The notes under the pieces are model-generated. The model searched no databases, had not been told where the DNA came from, and saw only the letters and a list, made by a program, of their open reading frames with translations. Shown here in pieces: positions 1 through 12,474 of a stretch of 64,000 nt of DNA. Each line of letters starts with the position of its first letter. The stretch's first letter is position 1. The stretch is from Symbiodinium natans (lineage: Eukaryota; Sar; Dinophyceae; Suessiales; Symbiodiniaceae): contig CAJNDS010000011.1 of NCBI GenBank assembly GCA_905221605.1, positions 112,001-176,000 on the forward strand, read 5' to 3'. Position numbers and translations under genes: made by a program.

Positions 1-520
1 GATTGTTGCAAGACCAGCGGCTGGGTCAGCCAACAGTATGGCCAGGCCCCAGAACAGCTTGGACCCAATGGGGTTATGAGACATTTTCTACAATCCATAG
101 CAAGACTTCAGGAGTACTGAGTTTCATTCAATGTTCTGGAGTTGCGGGCTTCCATTGTGCAGCGCCCCAAGGGTCTGCTTACTGCAGTGTTGCCGAGCTC
201 CATGCAGTCCGGTGCGCGCACACCATCCATCCGCATCTTCCTTGCTTTAGGTTTGTCAGGCACATGGCTCGACCTCTTACACCGGGCAATTCGGGTCTAG
301 ATCCTCAAAAGCACCGCCGCTATCAAGTCAAAAGGTTGCTCAAAGAAGCTCCGCATCACATTGAGAGCCGGAGTGAGATCTGCATTGCGGCGATGTCCAT
401 GTCGAGCTTTCGGTGTCCTCGTGGTGAGAACTTGAAGACTTGGGTCGTTTAGGATGTTAGCGTCCTTGGGCACAAAGTCATGGTCGGGACGGGGGGCTTG
501 TCATCCTCCGAGACTCCACA
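1..520. other. Unassigned sequence, no gene recognised
   Basis: The longest open frame is on the plus strand, about 149 codons at 3-452. It shows no recognisable domain and its length is expected by chance. No repeat, RNA gene or regulatory motif is visible. The sequence leads into the 420 bp duplication. Confidence 0.5.
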
Positions 521-1365
521 TGCGCCATTTCCCGAAGTGCATCCCCGCGCGCAGCTTGCTGGTCTTAGACGAGACATTGGAGTCAGCAAAGTCTTTGAGA
601 GGGCGACGCAGGCAGCCGATCTGCCATGTGACATAGGGCATGTTGGATGATTTGACGCTGCCAGCGAAGTTGATTGCCATGAGAAACTTGCCAGTGGATG
701 CTGCATGGTTGGGCCTTCGCTTGATATCAAAAGGGCGGCCGACCAACTGCATGCGGTCCTCAAAGCGATTCTTCCCAGAATCGCCCAACGGCTGCATCTC
801 TTGCACTTAGGTCCGTGTTCCCTGGGTCTCTGCTGTTGGAGCCGTTGCAGCTGTTGGGAGCTAACCCATGCTTCAGTGAAGTCGTAACCTTCGAGGCTCC
901 TGATGTTCAGCTCTGCCGGGGGTCTCTGAGATGGGGCCTATGCCCGCGCCATTTCCTGAAGCGCATCCCTGCGCGCAGCTTGCTGGTCTCAGACGAGACG
1001 TTGGAGTCAGCAAAGTTTCTGAGATGGCGAGGCAGCCGATCTGCCACGTGACATATGGCATGTTGGATGAGTTTGCTCTGCCAGCGAAGTTGCTTGCAAT
1101 GAGAAGCTTGCCAGTGGATGCTGCATGGTTGGGCCTTAGCTTGATATCAATGAACGGTCAGCCCGTCACCTGCATAGGGTCCTCTAAGCGATTCTCCCAG
1201 AATATGGTTGCATCTCTTGTTCTTGGGTCCGTGTGTTCCATGGGTCTCTCCTGTTGGGGCCGTTGCAGCTGCTGGGAGCTCACCCATGCTTCAGTGAAGT
1301 CATGACCTTCGAGGCTCCTGATGTTCAGCTCTGCCGGGGGTCTCTGAGATGGGGCCTATGCCAGC
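521..1365. repeat. Tandem duplication, two copies of about 420 bp
   Basis: Landmarks recur with an offset of 419-420 bases: CCAGCGAAGTTG at 661 and 1081, TTGATATCAA at 721 and 1141, and TTCAGCTCTGCCGGGGG near 904 and 1323. Copy 1 is about 521-940 and copy 2 about 941-1360. The copies differ by many substitutions and small indels, so the duplication is not recent. Both copies read NMPYVTWQIGCL on the minus strand, but the frames around it do not stay open together, so I do not call a gene. Function unknown. Confidence 0.85.
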
Positions 1366-4300
1366 ATTCACTTATTTCCACGAGGGGAGGGGCCCTTATG
1401 CAAGGCCTGCAACCCAGCGGGACCGTAAGATCAAGACACCTCCACACCATGTTCTCACGCAGCGCAGCTGCAGATTGGAGGTACTCCTTACTGCGGCTTT
1501 CCTCAACGCTGGAAGCTCCGTGCGCCGCAGATTCACCATGCTTCTCCTGGGATGCCTCCAGGTCTGAGGTCCGCAGGATTTGCAGGATTTGCAGTGCAGG
1601 TCTCCCAGTCTCCCGAAGCAGCACAGACTACTTGAAGTCCCGACTCGGCATATGACTGTGACTCACGTCTGACTCTCGAGTCTTTTGGGCTTCGGCCATT
1701 CCAGCGGTGCCACGCTGCCGATTCCTCATCTCCCGCTCTTCCTCATCTACTTCGTCTCTTTCTTTCTGTTCTTTTCGTCTTTGTTTCTCTCTTTCCGTGT
1801 CACCGTGTCACTTCGGCTCGGTGCTCCGGTCTGAGGTCTGACTTCGCACTGCGCGTGCCCCACATGTGCACCACATGCAATGCCATGCACCTCTTGGTGC
1901 ACGTGTTGCTTCCGGCAACGGGGAGAACTTTGCACGTCCCAAGTAAGCCCGTGAAGCATGTTTTGTGGGTCTTCAGGCACGCAACCCACCCATCGAAATA
2001 TGCAAGGGCCATGAGCCGACGGGCGACAATCGGCACTCGTCCACAGCCTCGTACACCCAGCTCCAGACCACGAAGTGTACGCCTGTGACCTCCCCTGTCT
2101 CGAGTTCTTGTGAGGGGAAGCCACGCCAGCTTCGGCGCACGGCTTTCAGGGTTTCGTGCGTTTCGTGTGTTTCGTGTGGCAGGATGGCAAGGAAGCCGGA
2201 CGGCGAGCTGCGGGTGGTTGATGGGGAGTGATGGTCGGCCTGGAAATCCGAGAGGTGACGTCTCGTTCGTGCGAGTTTCCTCGTCAGACTGGGCCCAAAG
2301 CTTTGCTGCGTGCTCCAGTGCAGAGCGCCTGCAGATGAAGGGGCAGATTTCGGTGTTGTTGAAGCCGTTTCTTACATCCTTGTCGTAGGACAGCACCATG
2401 GGACCCTCCACCTTTCCACTCGTTTTCCTCCATTTTCCGTTGCTGACTGCAGTGTTGTGCTGTGCTGCAGAGTAGCTGCAGGAGAATGAACCAATCGTAC
2501 CCTTGACACCGGAGGGCTCGATAATATCATTTTCGACCTCGCTGCTGAACTACTGAACCGCAATGGTAGTCCTTGGAAGCCGCGCGCTTGGCTATGCAAT
2601 ATGTGGAGGCGGTTAAGTTGAGAGAGGGTCTCCGAAAAATTCCTGAATCCCAGGGGTCTGAGTGCACATCAATCGATGCCAGGAAAGAGGTGAGGAACAA
2701 AGGGAACAGCATCCGCCAACCTTCAGATGCCTGTCGGTAGCTGGCGCAAGGGCCTCCTGTCAAACCGCACTCTAGTGCATTGATCCAAACTTCTGGAACT
2801 TGCCACACGGTGATTTGTTTCCATCTCCTGACTTCGGTCGCACCCTATGGCTGCCTTGGCAATCGTGAGAGCCTGGTGGGAACCCGGCGACTCTGCCAGC
2901 TACACGGCAAGGGGATACCTGGGCCGGCTTTCTTTTCTTGCAGGCTCATATGCCAGGCAAGAAGAATTCGGAGTCAGAGTGGGACCAGAGCGCACCCTGT
3001 GGCCTCGCACCAAGCTTGGGGTCTCTCAAGCGGCCACATGCAGTTTGTTCCGCAGCATTGGTCGGATCAGACCTTGATAGGGCTTGACGAGGCCCAAGAG
3101 TTACCACAATCCACTGCTGTTGTCTCCTCTTTCCACCACTCTGTCACAGGTCTCATCATAACAGCGCAGCTGGGCCCTCCGTCCCTTGAGCTTCCTGGCT
3201 GCCGGAGTTCTGCGCACACAGCAGTCGTAGCAAAGATCCCGCATGGCATGCCGGCTGAGAAAGCAGTACTGCGTGCAGCGCAAGCGCCACGTGGCCAAGT
3301 GTGACACAGATGCGGGGGCTGCGCGGCAGCATGCGGAAATGGCCCTCACGCCGGATCGGACAGCCTACCTCAGCCTTTGCTTCCTGAAGGTTCCGCTCGC
3401 CGGTTGCTTGAGCACTGGTCCAATTGCGGTTGCCCGAAAAAAACATCATCTCTGCGCCGTGCGCCAGCCAAGCTAGTCCACGCTATGTCCGCTTAGTCCA
3501 CGCTATGTCTTTCAAGCAGGGCAGATTCGGGTGCCAATTCATGGGGGCCGCCCTACCCGACGCCCTGAATGACCCCCGCAGAACTACAGACACCCCATGA
3601 CACTTTCGCAGAACCCGACGAGCCCCGCATAGCCACGCAGAACCTATAGGGAAGACTACAATTGCCTTGTGGAAAAGTTCGCAGAACCGCCCGCTGCCTC
3701 GCAGAAGCGCGGCTGCCCCGCAGATATTCAGAGGGCGCATAGACAGCCCACCCTGTCACACTTGTTCTCCGAAATCCCTTACGTTTTTCCGGTCAGGCTG
3801 GTCGGCAATGGTAGCCTTGCCGACCATCACGCTCAGCGGCGGAGAGCTGCCCGAGGCCACACCACCCTGGCCGTGGCTCCTGCTACAAGTGGGACAAGTG
3901 GGCTCCGCCTGCCTGGCCTTGCCATAAGGTCTGTGCTCGGCGTGGTTCTGGATAGCGCCGATGAACCGTGGAAGGAACCCGCTTTCATGGCCTCGCACCC
4001 CTTGCACTGCTGCACCCAGATGCCCAGATCGGCCGGCGAGATGCTGATGCAGATGGGACCAGCTTGTTGCCGACATTGCCAGTTGACATCTCGAGCATCA
4101 GGGCTTAGGGCCATAGGGGTTGATACCGAGCTGATGGGCTGCCTCTGTCTCTGCAGACCGCTGCACGCACTCATCGTCTCGAAAGGGTCTGAAGCGCGAA
4201 GTCTTGGCCTTGGAATGACTGGCAAGCCCTGCAAGCTCCGGGTGCAACCAAGGCTGCATGTGGCCGTATGATGCCGTTTGCTCCATGTTGCAAGCGTGGC

Positions 4301-4458
4301 AAGATGGCAGCCAGGTTCGGAGGGCTCGCGCCATGCGAAAGGACAGCCGGCTTCCACGCCAAAACCGTTAGACCCAAGCTTCCCTAGTGCCGACGCTTTT
4401 GAAGGGCAAATTGCCAGTGCATGCTGCAGCTCCACTGGCTGTCCACCGGATTGAAAAA
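1366..4458. other. Unassigned sequence, no gene recognised
   Basis: Several overlapping frames of 60-203 codons occur on both strands (for example 1800-2411 minus and 2780-3304 plus), none with a recognisable domain and all of chance length. A polypyrimidine stretch runs about 1737-1800. A minus-strand frame at 3101-3349 is rich in cysteine and could be a scrap of a zinc-binding domain, but the spacing fits no family I know. Confidence 0.5.
2152..2178. repeat. 9 bp microrepeat, three copies
   Basis: TTTCGTGCG is followed directly by TTTCGTGTG twice. A small slippage repeat with no evident role. Confidence 0.85.
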
Positions 4459-4586
4459 CATCACTATCCTTGCTTGAAAAGGCGGCAGCCGAGCGTTATG
4501 GTGCCTGTCAAAGGTGTTTGGACATCACTATCCTTGCTTGAAAAGGCGGCAGCCGAGCGTTATGGTGCCTGTCAAAGGTGTTTGGA
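4459..4586. repeat. Perfect 64 bp tandem duplication
   Basis: The 64 bases from CATCACTATCC to GGTGTTTGGA at 4459-4522 are repeated without visible difference at 4523-4586. Because 64 is not a multiple of three, the duplication shifts any reading frame across it. The lack of differences indicates a recent event or an assembly artefact. Confidence 0.95.
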
Positions 4587-7500
4587 GAGAAGGATTTCAA
4601 TTTCGTGCTTCTTGAGAAGCTGCCTCGTGCAAGCAGAAGCCTCGCTCCAGCTGACGCACGCAGGAACTTGACATCCGGCACCAAGGGCACCAAGAACATC
4701 GGCGCATCTTCCCATTTCAAGAGAACTGTCAAACCCCTGGCTCTCCGCCGCATGCGAGTTATCCGAGTGTTTTTTCGGCCTGCCTTCTCGTCCAGGAGTC
4801 GTAGAGTCGGAGAATGAACTCAAGACCGTCGAAGCAGCGTCTAGCACAAACAGCCAGAGCAAACCGGCCCTAAGGAGCCTACCTACTCAATCCTTGAGCC
4901 AGGTTTCGCCCGATACCGCCATCATGAACACCGGGTCACCAGAGAACGGCGCGCAACTGCTGCAATTGTTGCTGCCACTTGGCCGCTTGGGTCGATATGA
5001 ACTAGGTAAACCCTAAATGTTCGCAGGACTTGTTTTGGTGTTGGATGGAGAGCCTCTGCGGTGTCTGCTCGGGCCATTGCCTATGAGGGCAGAGTCAGCA
5101 GAGCACCCAGCACATGGAGGGATACCATGCTCGGGTGTGACATAACATGTGTGGGGGACGCACAGTGCGCAACCGCATGAACGCACATGTTGCAACGATG
5201 TTAACAAATAGCACAGGAGATGACATGGCCACATGCAGCTGTCAAAACAGAGCCCGGGTATTTGTCTTAATGCAGCCTGCCAACTGTGAATTCTCCAGCT
5301 GGGAGTAGACATGCTCAGGCGTGGGCGTCCATGGGTGTTCTTGCCAAAGATTAAAGGCTCGCAGGCGTGTCTCCTCCACAGCTCGCAGCAGAAGTCCTTC
5401 CCCAGCACCTGTCAATTCAGGCAGTTTTCGCTTAGAATTGCAAGGGCAAACACGGCAGAGCCACGTTGAGTTACGTTGAGTTGACCTCTACACTTCAGAC
5501 AGTCCTGTGACTGTGCTTTGTGGCTGCCAACAGTTTCACAGGGCGCTGCAGTCAGCTTGCTCAGAGCAAGCAGCTCCCGTGTCCGTGTTCCGCCCCAGCA
5601 ATGTCGGCTCGAACAGGCCTGGGTATTGACTCGGCTGCTCACAAGTTGGGGCAATGTGGGAGTGCTCGTAACATCACAGGCCTGCAGGATCCTGCAATCA
5701 GAGCCTGCGTTAAAGTCATAGCTGCCACTGTGGAAACTGCTTTGTGAGCTCCTGCGCTTTCACCTTGCTGCCGAAGCCCGAAGCAGGGCGCCACGCCGCG
5801 TCCCATGCTCCGCTTCACAACTGGAGGATTGCGCCCCAATCAGGGCAAGCTTTGTGTGACGATACGCGCAGAAGATGCTGATTCTGGTTTGCCCGACGCT
5901 TGCTCGGGAGATCCGGTGCAGCCTTAAGGACTGTGTAAGGAGGCAACAGAGGTGTTGTTCGAGTTTTGGAAGGCTGAGTTAAGCGCTCCACTCTCCAGCT
6001 TCCACTCCTTACTGTCTCAGCTAAGTTGATGGCTTGATGGCCCTTGTCCGCCCAGGCTTGCGCCCTGCTGCCGCGGTCAAACTCGTGGTTTCCACACAAA
6101 TGTCCTTTCTTTGCTGTGGAAGTGGAGATCTCCTGAAGATCTCCTGGAGATCTCTCGCCCTCAGACGCCGAAGGGCTTTCCAGTTCTACCGGGCGAGGCG
6201 GGTGAGGCGGGGAAGGCTTCGGTTCGCCATGCAGAGCCTGCCACCGCGTCGTGCAGCGCAGCCCCATGCTGTCGCATCCACCTTGCAGCTTCAGCTTCGG
6301 CCTCAACAGGACTTGTGGTCCCCCGTGACTTCAAGTCACTCAAACCACTGACATCACTCGAAAAACGTCTAAGGACAGCAGGCTCTGTTCCATCGCCCGT
6401 GGCCGGCGTTAGATGGCAGCCGAGTGGATTGCAAGGGGATGATTCGTCTTGATATGAGCGTGCGTGCGCATCTCGTCTTGTGCCTTCAGGGCCTTCAGGG
6501 TCTTCCTTCTTTCTCAGGAAGGTCGCAGCATCTTCTTGTCTCCTGTCTCGGTCTTGGTCGGCTCAAGCAAAGACATGCAAAGTGCAGGACTGGCCTGTCA
6601 CTACTTAGTGTACACGCACGTTGCGATGGTGACCGGTTGGCTTTGGCTTTCCATTGTGATCTTGCGGACGGCGCCATCCTCATAGAGGACAAGTCCGGAT
6701 GCAGGCCGGCGTTTGGCCTGAGTTGATATAGGGTTGCAACTGTCCAGACTCTCGACTTGCTCTAAATTCGACTCCATACAGTCTAAACAATCCATATTCA
6801 ATTCCCAGGCCTCCCTCGCGGCACTCCTGCCGGCTCTGTCCGCTCTAAGCCTTCACCCAGCTCACCGCCTTGCGCCTGTGCCGCTTCCGGCGCTTTCGTG
6901 CCGTGCCTTCTCTCATTTTTGATCCTTGTGACCTGCAGAGGTTGATCAGTTCCCACAATCAGGGTCAGTTTGAGCAAGCAGCTTGTTTGCCGCAGCATTC
7001 ACAGCACTCATGGGGTCGTCTCCGATTTGCCAGGTGTTTCACACGCGCCCGCGCTCGGAGCTTCCTTGCAGGTCTGAAGCCCCATGCATGCTCGTCAAGA
7101 TTGCAAAGATTGCAGGGTTCCTGCACCGCATGCCACACCCGCTCGTCATGCCTTGCAACAGACCAAGGGTTGATGGATGTCGACTTCCCTCGCAGGCACC
7201 TGTCCTTCAGGGAGTGCCTGCAGAACTCCAGTGTCAGGCGAATTGCAGACGCCGTGCGGGCGCAGTGCATGCGCAGTGCAGGTTCTCGTGCTTCCATGTG
7301 CCTCCGGACAAGAGCCCCATGAAACTGAGGCTGGCAGGATTCGCAGGATCCGCAGGAGTCAGCCTCTTTTCTGCAGTGTACGTGCACGTGGCCGCTTCGG
7401 ATGCCAGTGGAACTATTCTGGAACCCAGGCCTCTCCGCACGCCACTGGCACCTGCCACTTGCTTCCGCATGCCCAAAATGGGCCCTGTGCTGCCGCATAT

Positions 7501-8057
7501 GCTGCCGCAGATGCTGCCGTGAGGGCACAGGGCACCGGCAGCAAGATCTCAAGCACTCTCTGCCCAGGGCAGCACGAGTCTTCCGATTCAACCGGGCTCC
7601 GGCTACGCGGAGTGGCAGAAAGATGAGAAAGCTGATGGCTGGGTGGTCCCCGGGCTGCCGCTCCAACTCGGGCTCAAGCTGGTCAACGGGATCTCGATAT
7701 CCTGTCGATGCTCACGATGCTCACAGCCTCGGCTGTGACGAAGAAATCAACAACCCGGTGACCCGGTGCCCCTGTGGGAAGGCGGGCCGACTCCACCGAC
7801 GGATTCCCCCCACAAGTTTGCCCCTAGGTATCTTGTTTCCAGTTTGCGACTGGTATACGGCTGTGTAACCCAAGTTTCCCGTCGCGCGGAGAGGCAGCTG
7901 GAGTCCACGAGGAATTCTTCCAGAATGCATAGCAATGCCCAGCAATGCTTCCAGCAAGTCAGGCTTTGGAGCACCGTCTCTCCTGCGCCCTCAGGGCCTT
8001 CTTTAGGTTTGCGACGTCCGTAAGGCCGTGAGAATCAAGGCTTGCTCTGGGCGCTGG
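4587..8057. other. Unassigned sequence, no gene recognised
   Basis: Frames reach 233 codons (6965-7666 minus), which is within chance expectation for a window this size, and none has a recognisable domain. Short local direct repeats occur, such as GATCTCCTG near 6125-6145 and CTTCAGGG near 6485-6500. Nothing else could be supported. Confidence 0.45.
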
Positions 8058-8610
8058 CTTGTGAGGCAGAATACAGTCTAACGAAAGGGTTGGGAGCTTC
8101 GAAAGGGCTACGCGCTACGACCCTACGATAAGAAAGCAGAAGCGACATGCTTCTTGCAAGGTACAAGCAAATTACGAGAGCTCTGTTAGGGCCGTTACAG
8201 CCCGTACTCGAGCACGGTGCTGGAGTTCTCGCATGATGCCGGAGACTTCAGCAGGTGTCGGAGGTTCGCCCTACAGCCGACCTGGCCCTCTGCCTTGATG
8301 TCTGCATCACCGGCTTGTGAGGAGTACAATCTAACGAGAGGGGTGGGGGCTTCGAAAGAGCCACGCTCTGCGACTCTACGGTAATCATGCAAAAGCCATA
8401 TTATGCTGCTTGCAGAGGCCCAGCAACTTACGACGGTTCTCTTAGGGCCGTTACTGCCAACCTGAAGCATGGTGCGGGAGTTCTCGCGTGATGCCGGAGA
8501 CTCCAGCAAATGCCGGGGGTTCGCCCTACAGTCGACTTGGCCCCCTGCCTTGATGTCTGCATCAGCAGGTGTCAGAGGCCGCCCGCCTGCAGTCTAAGAG
8601 AAAGCTGCCT
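8058..8610. repeat. Tandem duplication, two copies of 256 bp plus a partial third
   Basis: CTTGTGAGG followed by TCTAACGA occurs at 8058 and again at 8314. The similarity continues through GTTAGGGCCGTTAC, GGAGTTCTCGC and CCTTGATGTCTGCATCA. A short third start (GTCTAAGAGAAAG) follows at about 8590. The copies are clearly diverged, with many substitutions, so the array is old. No coding capacity is evident. Confidence 0.85.
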
Positions 8611-11167
8611 TCAATGACCACCGTCGATGAGCAACACAGTTGCTGATGCGACATGAGCCGTGTTCGCCGGCTAGCTGCTAGCGGCTAACTTCTGTGTCTT
8701 GAAGTGTCGCACGGTAGGCTGTCTCGGAGAATGTCTCGCCCCGTTTTGCAGCCAGAAGCTTAGGGACATTGAGGCGAAGAAGCCTTCCAAATGGTGTGGC
8801 ATCTGTTTCGAGGGACGTTGAACCTTGTACTGCAGGAGGCCCGCCATGCAGAGAAGGTTGCAAAGTGACAGGCGTCCCGATCGGAAGCTGTGAGGATCTC
8901 TCCAAAAGATGAACCTTCCAATTGCCAAGACAAAGCTGCCATGGGCAAACACAGCAAACCTTGGCAATTTACAGCGCCGCGTGCGACTTAACAGACTTAA
9001 AAAGTCCAGATCTCTCCATGCTCTGCAACGTCGCACTGGGGCGGCCCCTTGGTGCCCCGCTGTTCTTTGTTCGGCTGGTGTTCTGAGAAAGCTTACTGTA
9101 AACGCATGCCTTTTGACCTTGTGAGGAGAGATGCACGTGGATTCTGTGCTCGCTCTCTCTGAAATGAAGCTCTTGGACTTCCTGTCAAAGAGCCTATCTG
9201 GGGGCGTCTAGTGCCGCTCTTTGCGTCAAAAGCACTCCGGCCACTGCATCGGGATCCGACCTGCAGCTTGCCCGCCTCTCCCGTAGTCTTCACAAGTCTT
9301 CAAAAATCAGATCTTTAACAGGGCACCATAGGGCACCCATAGGCTTGGCCATGGGGTGCTACATGCGCCGACTGCGTCGGCCGCGCTTGGGGTGGCCAGG
9401 TGCTCCGCCGCGGTGCGCTGTCGCAAGGCAAAAGGCGGGGAGTTGAAGATGTTTAAGTTGGGGATGTGTAGGGGTTTACGGGAGGCTTGCCAAGGCCTCT
9501 CATGCGTGTCTGCCAGCTGAGGAGCACGCAGCGCTGGCCAACAGGGGCCCAGCCGCGACAAAGGCTTGCAGTCGACAGACAGCTCCGCCCCCGCGACACA
9601 ACCAAAAACACAACATGAGCACTTAAAAAGCCGCGCAAGAAGGGTTTGAAGAAAGCTGCCCCGACACGGCCTCGCAACAGCAGGGGGGGAACCGCGGGCC
9701 ACAGCCATCTGGTACCGCTCCACGAGTTCTTGGCTTCAGGCTATGGCCCGGCTTACAAGGCTTACCTGCTGATCTCAGTCCTCCTGCTTCCCACCTCTGT
9801 TGAAGGCATGCTCTTCTTCAGTCTCTGCACCCGAATATTGCCGGAGCTGGCAAGCCCAGTGATTCAATTATCCTGCCAGCGCCTGCTTACTGTACAGGGA
9901 GCATCAACACTTGAGGCGATGAGCCGTTGCAGCCACTACCTTCCCCTCCTGATCTCAGCAAGAACCATACCCCAGAATATCTCGTGAACAGTCTTGCCGC
10001 TTCCCGTCTGGAGGCGTGGTCCTCTTGAGTCTCTACACCCGACAATTTCCACATGATCTGGTTGCCGGAATCCAAGACCTTTAAATTTCCAGAGGTAGCC
10101 CGGTGATGCAATAATCTTAGCTCCTGCTCTCAAGAAACATGCTCAGACACATCTTCAGTGCCAAGGGCATGGTCTTCAGTGCAATGCTGAGCTGAGCTTG
10201 AACTCCTTGGCCTCAGAGGAAGGCAATGATGCCACGATCCTGGCAGCTGCTCCATTCTGCACCTTCGAAAGCCCGAGCAGGTCCTCTCGGTGTTTGGTCA
10301 GGTTTCGCACTGAGCCGAAGCCAGGAGAATCCAGTTGCCGGGTGTTTGCTGGCAGCCGGCGAGTCCAAGGTCGGAGAGCGGCAAAAAGCGCGCACTTGTC
10401 ACTGAACGTGGTGCCTCCATGTCTCAAGCCGGAGCTGCCTTTTGCCCATCAAGGCTCTTGCAAGCATGCTTTCCAGGGTGTCTGCAGGCTTACTTGCCAC
10501 AAGGCCGGCAAGGCCGCCAACGGCAGTTTAGTCATTGCTGCCCTCATCCTTGTAGCATATCCGAGCCAGCATAGAGGCCGAACCCCCTCTGTGTCTTGCC
10601 CTCACCAGTCGGTCGTATAGTGAGCAAGGGGAGGACGGCCTTCCTGTCAGCTCTCGCATCCGCACCGTAGCCCTGCCATCCTCTCCGGCTGTATGTCCCC
10701 CTGCTTGTGGATGATGCGCGGCTGAAGCCTCCAACTTGCGGTGACTCGAAGGCTGGCTACAGCGAGGACATGTCAGTGGCCGGCGTGGAGCTTCGAGTGG
10801 ATGAGGAGAGGATGTTGGGCCTAGCATCGAACTGCGCTGGGTTTGTTCATCGTGCAGGCCAGCCTGTATGTTTCAGGAGAGCTTCGACTTAAGTGTTTGC
10901 TCACGCTGGGTTGAATCTACTGTAGTCGCCCGCCGATATCCACGAAGCTGTGGAGACGCACAGCTTCCACAGTCTGCTTGCGCAGTCTACCATCCTTCCC
11001 ATGATGACTGATAAGACAGAGCAGAGAGTGACCTTCCTTGGCTCCAGTTCCTCCATTTGGCACTTGGACTGCAGTCTGTTGCAGCTTCCTGGACATTTGG
11101 CACGATCTGCGGGCTGCCTTGTGCTGGACCCCCCAGCCTCTGAATCCGTGACAGGCGCAAGGGATGC
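8611..11167. other. Unassigned sequence, no gene recognised
   Basis: Frames of 60-140 codons on both strands (for example 10198-10620 plus, 9307-9723 minus) show no recognisable domain. No convincing repeat, RNA gene or composition shift was seen. Confidence 0.45.
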
Positions 11168-11778
11168 AACTGTCTTGTGCTGGCCTCTCTTGCGGTCACA
11201 TGCAGCGTGCCCCTTCCGTCTTACAGTTCAGCCTGCATACGGACAGAGGAGTGCGGTCTGAGTGTAAGGCTTGGGCAGGCGTCTTGACGTGAAACAACCT
11301 ACGGGTACAGTAGCGCATCGCACGAACCGCCTTCATCCAACCCTCGCCCGTGGTTTACCCCCTTCATCGAGGCTTGTTCGGGATTCGTCAGCCGCCCTGC
11401 TGGTGAGATGAGAGGCTGGAAGTGAAGAACAAGGCACATCTTCGCAAAGCCTCCTCTTCCTTCGAAGGCGCCTCCCTGCGTTGTCTGCCGGGGCGCCTTT
11501 CGACATGGCCCCTTCGTTCGCCTCGTAACAGTATTCCAACAAAGGTTCCGGGACAGTGCTGGACGACATCTCGCAGGGACTGGTGGCCTTTCTGCTCTTG
11601 TCGGGCGTGACACTGCGTGGACTGCCTCACGAGGCGTGATGCCTTTGAGTGGCTTCACCCTGGACGTCTAAGGATAACTTTTCAAGACCCTGCCGCTCGC
11701 TCAAACTGTCTTGTGCTGGCCTCTCTTGAAGTCACATGCAGCGTGCCCCTTCCGTCTTACAGTTCAGTCTTCATGCGG
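11168..11778. repeat. Direct duplication of 75 bp, copies 536 bp apart
   Basis: The segment AACTGTCTTGTGCTGG to about GCATACGG at 11168-11242 recurs at 11704-11778 with only a few substitutions. The sequence between the copies is not otherwise repeated, so this is a spaced duplication and not a tandem array. The second copy lies just upstream of the diverged relative of the 38-46 kb array. Confidence 0.85.
11365..11475. repeat. Dispersed segment shared with 50445-50565
   Basis: GAGATGAGAGGCTGGAAGTG followed by AAGAACA, CGCAAA and CTTCCTTCGAAG matches GAGATGAGAGGTTGGAAGCG with the same following landmarks at about 50479-50560, in the same orientation. At 50 kb this segment lies just upstream, in minus-strand terms, of a retropepsin-like fragment. 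The 11.4 kb copy may therefore be a remnant of the same retroelement family. No protease or reverse transcriptase was recognised here. Confidence 0.6.
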
Positions 11779-11856
11779 TCGCCTGAGATCGCTCCTGACA
11801 GGCGAGTGAGGCGCGTGATTCATGCGATCCTGAATCCTGATGTTTCCTGTGTTCAG

Positions 11857-12015
11857 ATGTCGAGGGTTGCAGAGTTGCAGAGGCAGGTTCAGTGCAGGTC
11901 CCAACTGTCGGCAGTGCGTTCCAGGATGAACAGGAGCCCCTGATAGTTCCAGCAACACACAGCGAAGATGCTGCCATGTTGATTCCACATTTTGTGTCAC
12001 CAATAGCTGCATTGT
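11857..12015. repeat. Diverged relative of the 37.6-46.1 kb array
   Basis: ATGTCGAGGGTTGCAGA followed by GCAGAGGCAGGT resembles 43027 and 44599. Then ATAGTTCCAGCA followed by GATGCTGCCATGTTGATT and CCACAT resembles the landmark at about 39585-39650 and 41165-41230. Order and orientation match the array. Similarity is clearly lower than between array units. It is an isolated fragment about 26 kb from the array. Confidence 0.6.
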
Positions 12016-12474
12016 TGCGCAACACGGATGGGACCGCAACACGTCTCTCTCCCACAGGTAAGTGCTGTCTTCTCTTCGTGCCAGGGTGCAGCGTGGTTCA
12101 GTGCTGTTCAAAGTACCTGCGAATACAGTGTTTAGACGGCGGGGCTTGCAGAAGGGCTCACAACTTTCGACTGTCGGCAGTTCCCACTGCGCCTGCAGCT
12201 GTGGGCGACAGAAGTTTGCGAGCTGCGCGTACCAACGCGAACATGCGGGCTGCCTCCATGTGGCCGTATCACACAGTATGAGACGCAGGACCTCTGGGAC
12301 GAGGCAGATGCGTCCTATTGCACTTGCACCTGAGTCAGCTGCCCAAAGATGCCGGCCCCAACGAGCTTTCAAGCATCTCCCAATACACTCTGCGTCCAGG
12401 ATGGCTAGCTCGGCCTCATGGCTCCTTTGAATCTTCTTCAACTTGATTTTCTGGATTGCAGCTTTCACCCCTGT

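Noticed and set aside
6965-7666. 233-codon minus-strand frame considered as a gene
   Set aside because: No recognisable domain, His/Arg/Cys-heavy make-up typical of reading GC-rich sequence out of frame, and a length within chance for the window.
12310-12345. Protease-like ADSGAS in the 234-codon minus-strand frame at 11764-12468
   Set aside because: The residues around it do not follow the retropepsin pattern, unlike 50154-50390, and the frame spans unrelated repeat fragments.
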